The position numbers and the translations under genes are program-made. A DNA stretch of 10,267 nt. Source: SP202 sp036339395 (GTDB lineage Bacteria; Planctomycetota; Phycisphaerae; Phycisphaerales; SM1A02). The notes under the pieces were generated by a model. That model had not been told where the DNA came from, did not search any database, and saw nothing but the letters and a program-made list of their open reading frames with translations. Each line of letters opens with the position of its first letter. Position 1 is the first letter of the stretch. Of this stretch, positions 1-5,714 are shown in pieces. The stretch is from positions 1-10,267 of the forward strand of contig JAYZBD010000129.1 of assembly GCA_036339395.1 (NCBI GenBank), written 5' to 3'.

Positions 1-1
1 G

Positions 2-1027
2 CTTGCCAATCCCACCCGCCAGGAAGCCTCGGACATCATGGTCCGCGGGGCTTCGGCCCTGCTCCAGGCACTCGTTGCAGAAGGGAACGTGCATGGCGTC
101 ATCGGCCTTGGCGGAACACAGGGCACGCCCAACTGCACGGCTATCATGCGCAGCCTGCCCTATGGGTTCCCGAAGATCATGGTCTCGACCATCGCATCCG
201 GGGACGTAGGGCCCTTCGTCGACATCAAGGACATCACCATGATGTTCTCGGTGGGAGACATCCTCGGGCTCAATCCACTGACGAGGCAGATCCTCGCCAA
301 TGCAGCCGGAGCCGCCCATGGCATGGCTGCAGCGCATGACTCGGTGAAGAGAGCTGCTGGTGATCGGAAGGTCATCGGCATGACGAACCTCGGTGTGCTC
401 ACGGATGGTGCCATGAAGGCCATGGCCCTGCTGCAGGAGCGAGGCTACGAGGTCATCGTCTTCCACGCGGTGGGATCCGGTGGCCGTGCCATGGAACAAC
501 TCATCCGTGAAGGCGTGATCCATGGTGTCTTCGACTACGCCATGGGTGAGATCAGTGATGAACTCTTCGATGGACTTCGGGCTGCCGATGCGCATCGACT
601 GACGGTTGCAGGTGCCCGGGGCCTTCCCCAGGTCATCTGCCCAGGCGGCGCCGAGCACATCGGCCTGCTTGTCGAGCCCAATGTCGTCCCGGATGGCTGG
701 ACGGACAGCATGCATGTCTTCCACAACCCGGTCATCTTCGCCCCGCGTCTTTCGCCCGAGCAACTTGAGCAGGTCGGGGCGGAAATCGGCAGCCGACTGG
801 AATCGACGACCGGGCCTGCGGTGATGATGATTCCAACACGAGGTGTCAGTCGCTACTCCATCAAGGGCGGCCCGTTGCACGATCCAGCAAGTGATGAGCG
901 TTTCTTCGCCTCGCTGCGGGAACACTGCCCGGCCCAGGTCGAGGTCATCGATTTCGATGCGGGAGTCGAAGATGATGCCTTCGTCGAAGCGTGCGTTGAG
1001 CAACTCGATGCAATGATGCGTTCCTGA
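2..1027 (+). CDS. UPF0261 / Tm-1-like ATP-binding domain protein (5'-truncated)
   Basis: The reading frame is open from base 2, so the gene starts left of the window. About 341 residues are visible; the family usually has about 400. The first ATG, at base 38, lies inside the conserved region and is probably not the true start. Family blocks are clear: GGTQGTPNCTAIMRSLPYG, then KIMVSTIASGD, then a block with MMFSVGDILGLN and ILANAAGAAHGM, and a glycine-rich second half with VIGMTNLGVLT and VFHAVGSGGRAMEQL. UPF0261 proteins pair a Tm-1-like N-terminal domain (named after the tomato protein that binds tobamovirus replicase) with a C-terminal domain. Their bacterial function is not established; a nucleotide-binding cytoplasmic role is inferred from the family. 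No signal peptide can be judged because the N-terminus is missing. It converges on the fluC gene, with 22 bases between the stop codons. Confidence 0.9.
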   Translation, partial: LANPTRQEASDIMVRGASALLQALVAEGNVHGVIGLGGTQGTPNCTAIMRSLPYGFPKIMVSTIASGDVGPFVDIKDITMMFSVGDILGLNPLTRQILANAAGAAHGMAAAHDSVKRAAGDRKVIGMTNLGVLTDGAMKAMALLQERGYEVIVFHAVGSGGRAMEQLIREGVIHGVFDYAMGEISDELFDGLRAADAHRLTVAGARGLPQVICPGGAEHIGLLVEPNVVPDGWTDSMHVFHNPVIFAPRLSPEQLEQVGAEIGSRLESTTGPAVMMIPTRGVSRYSIKGGPLHDPASDERFFASLREHCPAQVEVIDFDAGVEDDAFVEACVEQLDAMMRS

Positions 1028-1044
1028 ACAGGCAGGTTGCATCG
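1006..1044. terminator. possible weak bidirectional hairpin between convergent genes
   Basis: CGATGCAA (1006-1013) and TTGCATCG (1037-1044) are perfect 8-base inverted arms around a 23-base loop. They span the stop of the UPF0261 gene (1025-1027) and end just short of the convergent fluC stop (1050-1052). The arms are moderately GC-rich, the loop is long and there is no T-tract, so termination activity is a guess based on position. Confidence 0.25.
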
Positions 1045-1049
1045 TCCGC

Positions 1050-1562
1050 CTAGGGCTTCCTGACCAGCCGACAGCCTGCATGCACTCCCAGCCAGGCGGC
1101 CAGCAGGCCCAGGATGATTGATCCGACCACGCTGATGCATGCTTCCAGGGCGGCGCCCTGCTGCAGCTGTTGCACTGTCAGCAGGCTGAAACTGCTGAAG
1201 GTGGTGTAGCTGCCGATGAAGCCCGTGATCACGAGGGCCGAGGCGACCTGCAATGAACGGTTCATGCGAAGCAGTTCCACGGGTGAGAGGGTCGGGTCTC
1301 CCTCGGGCCACCAGGGATGCTCATGCAGTTGCCTGGAATGGGGCAGGTCCCGGAGGCGACTGCTGCCATCGCGACGAAGCGTGCCTTCCAGGAAGGCGAA
1401 TACCAGGCCGATCAGCAGGCAGCCGAGAATATTCACGCATGCCAGGGCGATGTACCGGGGCATGCCCAGTTCACCATGCAGCAGCGACATGGAACCTTCA
1501 CGCGAGATGGCACCAAGCCCGCCTCCGAAGCCGATGCACAGGATGAGCAGCAGGAAACGCAT
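1050..1562 (-). CDS. crcB: CrcB/FluC fluoride channel subunit A (long loop variant)
   Basis: This 170-residue membrane protein belongs to the CrcB/FluC family, which exports fluoride as an antiparallel dimer in the inner membrane. Visible family marks are GGGLGAISR (13-21), the conserved Asn in TM2 (VNILG, N44), and GFIGSYTTFSSFS (114-126), which keeps the two channel phenylalanines F122 and F125. Four helices are expected near 3-20, 38-58, 107-130 and 141-163. The start is ATG at 1562-1560. It shares one base with the stop of the preceding fluC (TGATG), which suggests translational coupling; an in-frame extension to 1625 would run into that gene. FluC proteins are usually 120-130 residues. 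Here the TM2-TM3 loop (about 59-106) carries a charged insert with seven Arg, and the C-terminus is basic (R165, R168, K169). Positive-inside counting therefore places both termini in the cytoplasm, opposite to subunit B. Confidence 0.9.
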   Translation of the reverse strand: MRFLLLILCIGFGGGLGAISREGSMSLLHGELGMPRYIALACVNILGCLLIGLVFAFLEGTLRRDGSSRLRDLPHSRQLHEHPWWPEGDPTLSPVELLRMNRSLQVASALVITGFIGSYTTFSSFSLLTVQQLQQGAALEACISVVGSIILGLLAAWLGVHAGCRLVRKP

Positions 1563-1996
1563 CAGGCCAGTTGCCCCCCGATGAACAGGCCAGCCCATGC
1601 TGCAATGACGCCAAGCAGGAGGCAACCGAGAATATTGCAGGCCAGTTGGCCTCGCTTCCCATAGGCCAGGAAGAGATTGTCGAGACTGAATGTGCTGAAC
1701 GTCGTCAGCCCTCCGCAGAAACCGGCAAGCAGCAGGGCCATGCCCTCGTGGATCGACACGCTGTCCTGGTATTGCTGCATGGCATCAAGTGCTTCATGTG
1801 ACTCGAGCACGGCCAGGCCATGGAGCCATCCGTAGCCGATGCCCATCAGCAGACTCCCGAGGATGTTCGCAGCGAGAATCGCGGTCCACCCCGGCAGTTG
1901 TGTCCAACGCTGCCCGGCCTCCTGGGCAAGGAAGCGCGCGGCGGCTCCCAGTGCGCCGCCGAGCATCACCATCAACATGGTTGAAAGCAGGTTCAA
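1562..1996 (-). CDS. crcB: CrcB/FluC fluoride channel subunit B
   Basis: This 144-residue partner of the downstream fluC shows LGGALGAAARF (12-22), the TM2 motif ANILGSLL (N44), the family signature GFCGGLTTFSTFS (92-104) with F100 and F103, and a TM4 motif NILGCLLLG. Helices are expected near 6-20, 38-58, 86-107 and 117-138. The start is taken as TTG at 1996-1994, which overlaps the sulfatase stop as TTGA. An ATG at 1978 (residue 7) is an alternative that shortens TM1. Neither has a clear Shine-Dalgarno, so coupling to sulfatase translation is likely. The TM2-TM3 loop contains no Lys or Arg, while the TM1-TM2 and TM3-TM4 loops hold R21, R30, K114 and R115. This predicts both termini outside. 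Two-gene FluC systems are known to form heterodimers of oppositely oriented subunits, and this pair fits that pattern. Confidence 0.9.
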   Translation of the reverse strand: MNLLSTMLMVMLGGALGAAARFLAQEAGQRWTQLPGWTAILAANILGSLLMGIGYGWLHGLAVLESHEALDAMQQYQDSVSIHEGMALLLAGFCGGLTTFSTFSLDNLFLAYGKRGQLACNILGCLLLGVIAAWAGLFIGGQLA

Positions 1997-3486
1997 GGAG
2001 CAGGTGTGTCGGCAGGTGTGTCTATGGTGGGAAGTGGGAAGGCATCGCTGGCCACGTGTTCCGTGTCCATGATGCGAGCCATTTCTGCAACGACCTGGGG
2101 ATGGTCATTGGCGACATTGGTTGTTTCACCCGGGTCGCGTTCCAGGTCATAGAGCTCGATGGTCGTATCGCCCTTCTTGAGCTTCACTCGAAGGGCCTTC
2201 CATCGACCCTTTCGTACTGCCTGCTTGGCTGCGTACTCCCAGTAGAGATGCTCACGGTTGACCGCATCCTGGTCGCCCGTAAGTACTGGCAGGAGATTGC
2301 GACCATCATGACCAGGCGGGGGAGTGATGCCCGCGACTGCGCAGATCGTCGGAAGATGATCCTGGAAGCTCGATGGCACGGCACTCCTGCTGTTCGCCTC
2401 GATGTGACCCGGCCACCAGGCGATCATCGGTACACGAATGCCTCCTTCGTAGAGCGAACCTTTCAGGCCTCGCCATTGGCCGGTCGAGTCGAAGAATGAC
2501 GCATCTACGCCACCAGCCCAGGTCGTGCCGTTGTCACTGGTGATGAGAATGATGGTTTCATCCTCGATGCCCTCTTCGACGAGCGCATCGACGAGTTGAC
2601 CGATCTCCCGGTCGAGTCGACTGATCATGCCGGCATAGGCCGCGTTGGGTCGGGCGTGGGGGAGGTAGCCCTTCTGTCCGAGATAGGCCTCGGTGTCCCA
2701 CTCGCGTGGATAGGCATTCGTTTCCTCCTCTGGAACCTGGATGGCCACGTGGGGTATCAGGCTCGGGTAGTAGAGGAAGAAGGGTTCTTCGGCATGGTCG
2801 TGAATGAACTCGAGAGCTGCATCACGCATCACGTCGCATGAATAGGTTCCCGACGACCATCGTTGCTGGTAGTCGGCCTCGTCTTCAAGGGGCTCGGTGA
2901 TCTTCTCATGTCCCTTGTGATACGGGTTGCCAAGTGGGAGTTTCTCCTGGTTCTTCCAGAGGTGGGTTGGATAGAAGTTGTGCGCACGTCGCTGGCAGAG
3001 GTAGCCCACGAACTGGTCGAAGCCCTGCTCGTTGGGATGGCCCACGGTTCCGGGGCCTCCCAGTCCCCACTTGCCGAAGCAACCAGTTGCATACCCATTG
3101 GCCTTCAACGCCTCGGCGATGGTGACTTCCTCCTCGGGCAGCGGGTACTGGCCCTCGGGTTCGTCCTCGCCCCAGCCTCCATTTTCCCAGTTGGCACGAA
3201 CCACGGCATGGCCGCTGTGCTTGCCGGTCATCAGGACGCATCGTGAAGGTGCGCAGACTGCGCTGCCCGAGTAGTGATCGGTGAGAAGCATGCCTTCGGC
3301 TGCGAGCCGATCCATGTTCGGGGTGCGGATCTTCTCCTGGCCATAGGCTCCAACCTCGTTCCAGCCCAGGTCATCGGCCATGACCAGGACGATGTTCGGG
3401 GGTCGCTGGAGTGGTGCGGCGGACACGAGCACCGAGAGGATGGTGGAGGCGACGAGCATGTACCTCACGGTACCCGGAAAGCACAT
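1993..3486 (-). CDS. secreted S1-type sulfatase (arylsulfatase family)
   Basis: This 497-residue protein should hydrolyse sulfate esters, probably on polysaccharide, outside the cytoplasm. An N-terminal hydrophobic segment (about 9-23, ending VSAAP) looks like a signal peptide. PNIVLVMADDLGW (30-42) supplies the calcium-binding Asp38 and Asp39. CAPSRCVLMTG (78-88) is the sulfatase signature, with Cys78 the residue converted to formylglycine. Further active-site residues are K139 (GKWGLGG), H246 (IPHVAI), D318-N319 (SDNG) and K342 (LKGSLYEGG). The C-terminal subdomain has WKALRVK and ELYDLERDPGETTN. The family's common GKWHLG reads GKWGLG here, a variant I recall from an arylsulfatase subgroup. 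The substrate cannot be assigned. ATG at 3486 is preferred because it adds Arg8 before the hydrophobic core; ATG at 3459 is possible. The activating enzyme is not in the window. It is the first gene of a unit with two fluC genes and overlaps the first by four bases. Confidence 0.95.
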   Translation of the reverse strand: MCFPGTVRYMLVASTILSVLVSAAPLQRPPNIVLVMADDLGWNEVGAYGQEKIRTPNMDRLAAEGMLLTDHYSGSAVCAPSRCVLMTGKHSGHAVVRANWENGGWGEDEPEGQYPLPEEEVTIAEALKANGYATGCFGKWGLGGPGTVGHPNEQGFDQFVGYLCQRRAHNFYPTHLWKNQEKLPLGNPYHKGHEKITEPLEDEADYQQRWSSGTYSCDVMRDAALEFIHDHAEEPFFLYYPSLIPHVAIQVPEEETNAYPREWDTEAYLGQKGYLPHARPNAAYAGMISRLDREIGQLVDALVEEGIEDETIILITSDNGTTWAGGVDASFFDSTGQWRGLKGSLYEGGIRVPMIAWWPGHIEANSRSAVPSSFQDHLPTICAVAGITPPPGHDGRNLLPVLTGDQDAVNREHLYWEYAAKQAVRKGRWKALRVKLKKGDTTIELYDLERDPGETTNVANDHPQVVAEMARIMDTEHVASDAFPLPTIDTPADTPAP

Positions 3487-3507
3487 GAAGCGGCGGGAGC
3501 TGTCATG

Positions 3508-3546
3508 AAAAAGGACATGGGGCCGAGGCTCGCAGCCTCGACCCCA
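3508..3546 (-). terminator. rho-independent terminator of the PEP-CTERM gene
   Basis: The arms TGGGGCCGAGGCT (3518-3530) and AGCCTCGACCCCA (3534-3546) form a 13-pair stem with a 3-base loop. In minus-strand RNA the only non-Watson-Crick pair is U-G. The A-run at 3508-3512 gives a five-U tract seven bases... counting from 3513 to 3517, five bases after the stem. It lies 72 bases beyond the stop of the PEP-CTERM gene and only 31 bases before the sulfatase start, so it separates the two transcripts. Confidence 0.75.
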
Positions 3547-3618
3547 ATCGAGAGTTCACCGTGTCCAACGTGTCATGCCATAGGGAGGTTGGCCCTTGAC
3601 ACGTCCAGAGGAGGTGTA

Positions 3619-4290
3619 TCAGTTCCGTTGTCGTCGGCGTCGACCGGCGAAACCGGCGAGACCGAGCAGGGCAAGTGCACCGGGAGCGGGAACACCTGTC
3701 CAGACGATGTTGTCGACGAAGATTGCTTCACTACCGGAGTTGGAGTCCAGGGAAATACGAAGTTCGCCTGCACCACCGCCGTAGTTCGTCCACATTTCTT
3801 CGATATCCAGGTCATCGATGTCACTGCCAGCCGTATCAAGGATGACTACGCCACCGATTTCGATCATGATGCGGTCATCGGCTTCCCAGCCGGTTCCGTC
3901 GACGAACATGTCGAAGGTGACGCCTGTTGCGCCATCGACTGCATCAAAGACCATGGTGGCCATGCCGTCGACATCGCTCATCTGGAAGCCTTGGCTTCCG
4001 TCAGTCCAGTCTCCAACAGCACCGGCATACGAGGTCACGCCGAAGTAGTCGCCATCAGAGAGACCGCTTCCATCGCGCGTATTCGTGTAGTAGGTTCCCC
4101 AGCCGTCGCCGGAAACCGTGTGATCGTCATAGTTGACCAGCCAGTGGTCATTGACTGCATCGGCATCGATGTAGTACCCACTGCCGGTCGAGTAGTTTTC
4201 GAAACTCTCAGTATGGATCACGACGCCGAGTGCAGTTGTGCCAAAAAGACCAACAGCCGCCACGGTGATCGGGGCAAGTGTCCTGTTCAT
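3619..4290 (-). CDS. acidic secreted protein with PEP-CTERM-like sorting tail
   Basis: This 223-residue protein of unknown function has a signal peptide (about 1-22), an acidic mature region and a C-terminal sorting tail. The tail is VPAPG (200-204), a short hydrophobic helix ALALLGLAGFAG (205-216) and RRRR (217-220). PEP-CTERM proteins are processed by exosortases and end up at the surface or in extracellular matrix; VPAPG replaces the classical VPEP, as is common in Phycisphaerae. The mature part is rich in Asp, Gly, Ser and Thr, with alternating hydrophobic stretches such as GVTFDMFVDG, IMIEIGGVVIL and IFVDNIVW. This suggests a beta-sandwich or lectin-like fold, which is inference. The start at 4290 is set by a strong Shine-Dalgarno (GAGGGAGGAG, 4307-4298). 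An in-frame extension to 4365 is rejected because it would put a charged stretch before the signal peptide. It appears to be monocistronic, with its own terminator. Confidence 0.85.
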   Translation of the reverse strand: MNRTLAPITVAAVGLFGTTALGVVIHTESFENYSTGSGYYIDADAVNDHWLVNYDDHTVSGDGWGTYYTNTRDGSGLSDGDYFGVTSYAGAVGDWTDGSQGFQMSDVDGMATMVFDAVDGATGVTFDMFVDGTGWEADDRIMIEIGGVVILDTAGSDIDDLDIEEMWTNYGGGAGELRISLDSNSGSEAIFVDNIVWTGVPAPGALALLGLAGFAGRRRRQRN

Positions 4291-4297
4291 GCTCCCA

Positions 4298-4307
4298 CTC
4301 CTCCCTC
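4298..4307 (-). promoter_or_regulatory. strong Shine-Dalgarno of the PEP-CTERM gene
   Basis: On the minus strand GAGGGAGGAG ends seven bases before ATG 4290. It is the best ribosome-binding site in the window and decides the start of this gene against the longer in-frame option. Most other genes here have weak or no Shine-Dalgarno, so this protein may be strongly expressed. Confidence 0.7.
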
Positions 4308-4422
4308 GTTTCTCTTTCAATTCTCTACCTGGAACAGGTTCCACCCTGGCCAGGTGGCCCCCCATTGGGAGCCCTCCGGCGTCGATACTATGGGGAAAAA
4401 TCCAACTCGTACAGTTTAAATA

Positions 4423-4445
4423 CCGAAATACACGGTGTTTATCGG
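4423..4445. promoter_or_regulatory. 23-bp AT-rich imperfect palindrome (operator or terminator)
   Basis: The left half CCGAAATACAC (4423-4433) and right half GTGTTTATCGG (4435-4445) match as inverted repeats at 9 of 11 positions around a central G. It lies 16 bases past the hydrolase stop and 133 bases upstream of the PEP-CTERM start. The symmetry and AT-rich core resemble a dimeric regulator site; alternatively it is a weak terminator of the hydrolase transcript. The sequence alone does not decide between these. Confidence 0.35.
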
Positions 4446-4460
4446 CCTTTCAACCACCGC

Positions 4461-5642
4461 TCAGGGGTCTCCAGGGGGTTTCGAGGCTGATTCCACTGCT
4501 TCAAGGGCAATTTTATGATTCCCAAGGGCCCCCGGGGGCAGGGGAGTCTTTGAATTGAAGGAGCGGAGTTGGTCCCGGGTCAGCAGTGTGATTCCAGTGT
4601 CCTGGACTTCCACGGAGGTATCCAGGGCCAGTTGACTGGCCATGAACGCGTGGACCGCTGCCTGTTTCCCTGGACCATAGTCATGTTGTTCTTCGGGAAG
4701 ATGTACGAACCGGCAGTGTGCACCGGCGCCAAGCACGTCGTACACGTCATGCAGGTAGGGGTACTCGACCGTTGGCGTGTTCCTGGTCCAATCGCCACCG
4801 CATGAGACAAGCAGTTGAGGTCGAGGTGCCGCAAGGGCGGCAAACTCGACGTTGTTCGTACGCAGGTTCTTCCCCTGGTGAACAGGAAGTCCAGATTCGC
4901 AGGCGCACCCTCCAAACCAGTGTGCAGACACCATGACGACGGGGGCCGAGACACTGATGCGATCGTCCACGGCCGTTGCAAGGAAGGTCTGTGTTCCGCC
5001 TCCCGATGAACCAGTCATGCCGATGCGCGCCGCATCGATGTCGTCACGGCTCAAGAGCCAGTCGACCATGCGAATCGAGTTCCACGTCTGCAGGATGGTG
5101 GTCTCGGGAACTCCATGGGGGAGCTGTGTTGTTTCTCCCCAGCCGACCATGTCCCATGTCAGTGCAACGGCGCCCATGCGGGCGAGGTTCGCGCACAGTC
5201 GCTGGTAGTCGTGCTGGAAACGACCCTCGGGGTCATCATCCAGTCCACGAAAATGCCCATGCGGACAGAGCACCGCCGGGTACGGGCCCTTGCGACCGAC
5301 AGGTTCATACAGGTTGGCCGCGATGAACAGGCCCGGCGCCGTTTCAACCTGCAGGTTCAGCACGCGGTAGTCGTCGAATGCATGTTCGCCGGTCACCGTG
5401 ACTCCAACGGGTACACGCGTGGCATCAAGGTCCAGGCCCAGCGTGTCCAGGAGATGCCGGCGAATGGTCGTGGCCCGCGTGTTCCAGGATGCTGCATCGG
5501 TCCAGGTCGCACGACACCGTGCCAGTTCCTCGGCTGCGAGGGCTTCGTCGATCACGTGGTGGGGGGGCCAGCGATCTGCTGCTGGCGCAGGGACCTCCTG
5601 CGTGGCGAGGATCATGGCAAGGCAGGCAAGCAGCAGGTGCAT
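4461..5642 (-). CDS. secreted alpha/beta hydrolase, acetylxylan-esterase-like
   Basis: This 393-residue alpha/beta hydrolase has an N-terminal hydrophobic segment (1-14, with a likely signal cleavage near APA 20-22), so it probably acts in the periplasm or outside. YPAVLCPHGH (121-130) is the oxyanion-side strand and loop. GSSGGG (211-216) is the nucleophile elbow with Ser213. GGD (282-284) puts Asp284 in the acid position and EEQHDYG (318-324) gives His320. The order and spacing fit a complete catalytic triad. The overall pattern resembles proteins annotated as acetylxylan esterase or Abhydrolase_7 in planctomycetes, so deacylation of a carbohydrate ester is the best guess; it lacks the GCSRxG elbow of CE15 glucuronoyl esterases. 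ATG 5642 has GGAG eight bases upstream, inside the palindrome GGAGTACTCC. It lies 72 bases after the MFS gene on the same strand with no clear terminator between, so they are probably cotranscribed. Confidence 0.88.
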   Translation of the reverse strand: MHLLLACLAMILATQEVPAPAADRWPPHHVIDEALAAEELARCRATWTDAASWNTRATTIRRHLLDTLGLDLDATRVPVGVTVTGEHAFDDYRVLNLQVETAPGLFIAANLYEPVGRKGPYPAVLCPHGHFRGLDDDPEGRFQHDYQRLCANLARMGAVALTWDMVGWGETTQLPHGVPETTILQTWNSIRMVDWLLSRDDIDAARIGMTGSSGGGTQTFLATAVDDRISVSAPVVMVSAHWFGGCACESGLPVHQGKNLRTNNVEFAALAAPRPQLLVSCGGDWTRNTPTVEYPYLHDVYDVLGAGAHCRFVHLPEEQHDYGPGKQAAVHAFMASQLALDTSVEVQDTGITLLTRDQLRSFNSKTPLPPGALGNHKIALEAVESASKPPGDP

Positions 5643-5644
5643 GG

Positions 5645-5674
5645 GGAGTACTCCGGCGTCGATGGTACGACCAT
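5645..5674 (-). promoter_or_regulatory. ribosome-binding region with two short palindromes
   Basis: Just upstream of the hydrolase ATG (5642) are the perfect palindrome GGAGTACTCC (5645-5654), whose minus-strand GGAG is the likely Shine-Dalgarno, and ATGGT-ACG-ACCAT (5662-5674), which can form a five-pair hairpin with a three-base loop. They may affect translation of the hydrolase within the MFS-hydrolase transcript. No further evidence is visible. Confidence 0.3.
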
Positions 5675-5714
5675 GAACTCCTGCCTGCTCGATGTTCGGC
5701 CGCAGGATCGGGGC

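Larger units (their letters stand above)
4291..4460 (-). other. intergenic leader of the PEP-CTERM gene
   Basis: These 170 bases separate the end of the alpha/beta hydrolase from the PEP-CTERM gene. The part at 4386-4445 is clearly more AT-rich than its surroundings and probably holds the promoter, but I see no convincing -35/-10 pair. TAGTAT, read on the minus strand over about 4386-4391, is a weak -10 candidate. Nearer the gene are nested inverted repeats: ACCTG-GAA-CAGGT at 4327-4339 and GGAAC-AG-GTTCC at 4331-4342, followed by a CCACCCTGG/CCAGGTGG near-palindrome at about 4341-4357. These could be operator sites or leader structure. Confidence 0.4.

Noticed and set aside
3487..3618. Fluoride riboswitch ahead of the sulfatase-fluC unit
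   Set aside because: No pseudoknot-forming GGNGATGG-type core was seen on the minus strand here; the only strong structure is the terminator stem.
3596..3622. TTGACA plus TATCAG spaced 15 bases on the plus strand, promoter-like
   Set aside because: It points into the antisense of the PEP-CTERM gene, where no plus-strand gene exists. The spacing is short and the -10 is only a 4 of 6 match. An antisense RNA is possible but unsupported.
3274..4419. A 381-codon plus-strand open frame opposite the sulfatase N-terminus and PEP-CTERM gene
   Set aside because: It covers the PEP-CTERM gene, its terminator and the sulfatase signal peptide in antisense, and shows no domain. The minus-strand genes have a strong ribosome-binding site and family motifs.
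4461..5642. Possible CE15 glucuronoyl esterase
   Set aside because: The nucleophile elbow is GSSGGG rather than the GCSRxG of that family, and the surrounding blocks resemble acetylxylan-esterase-like hydrolases.
4374..5663. The 13-base match CTCCGGCGTCGAT at 4374-4386 and 5651-5663, both upstream of minus-strand genes
   Set aside because: About one such match is expected by chance in 10 kb. The distances to the two starts differ greatly, and in one copy the GGAG part is simply the Shine-Dalgarno.
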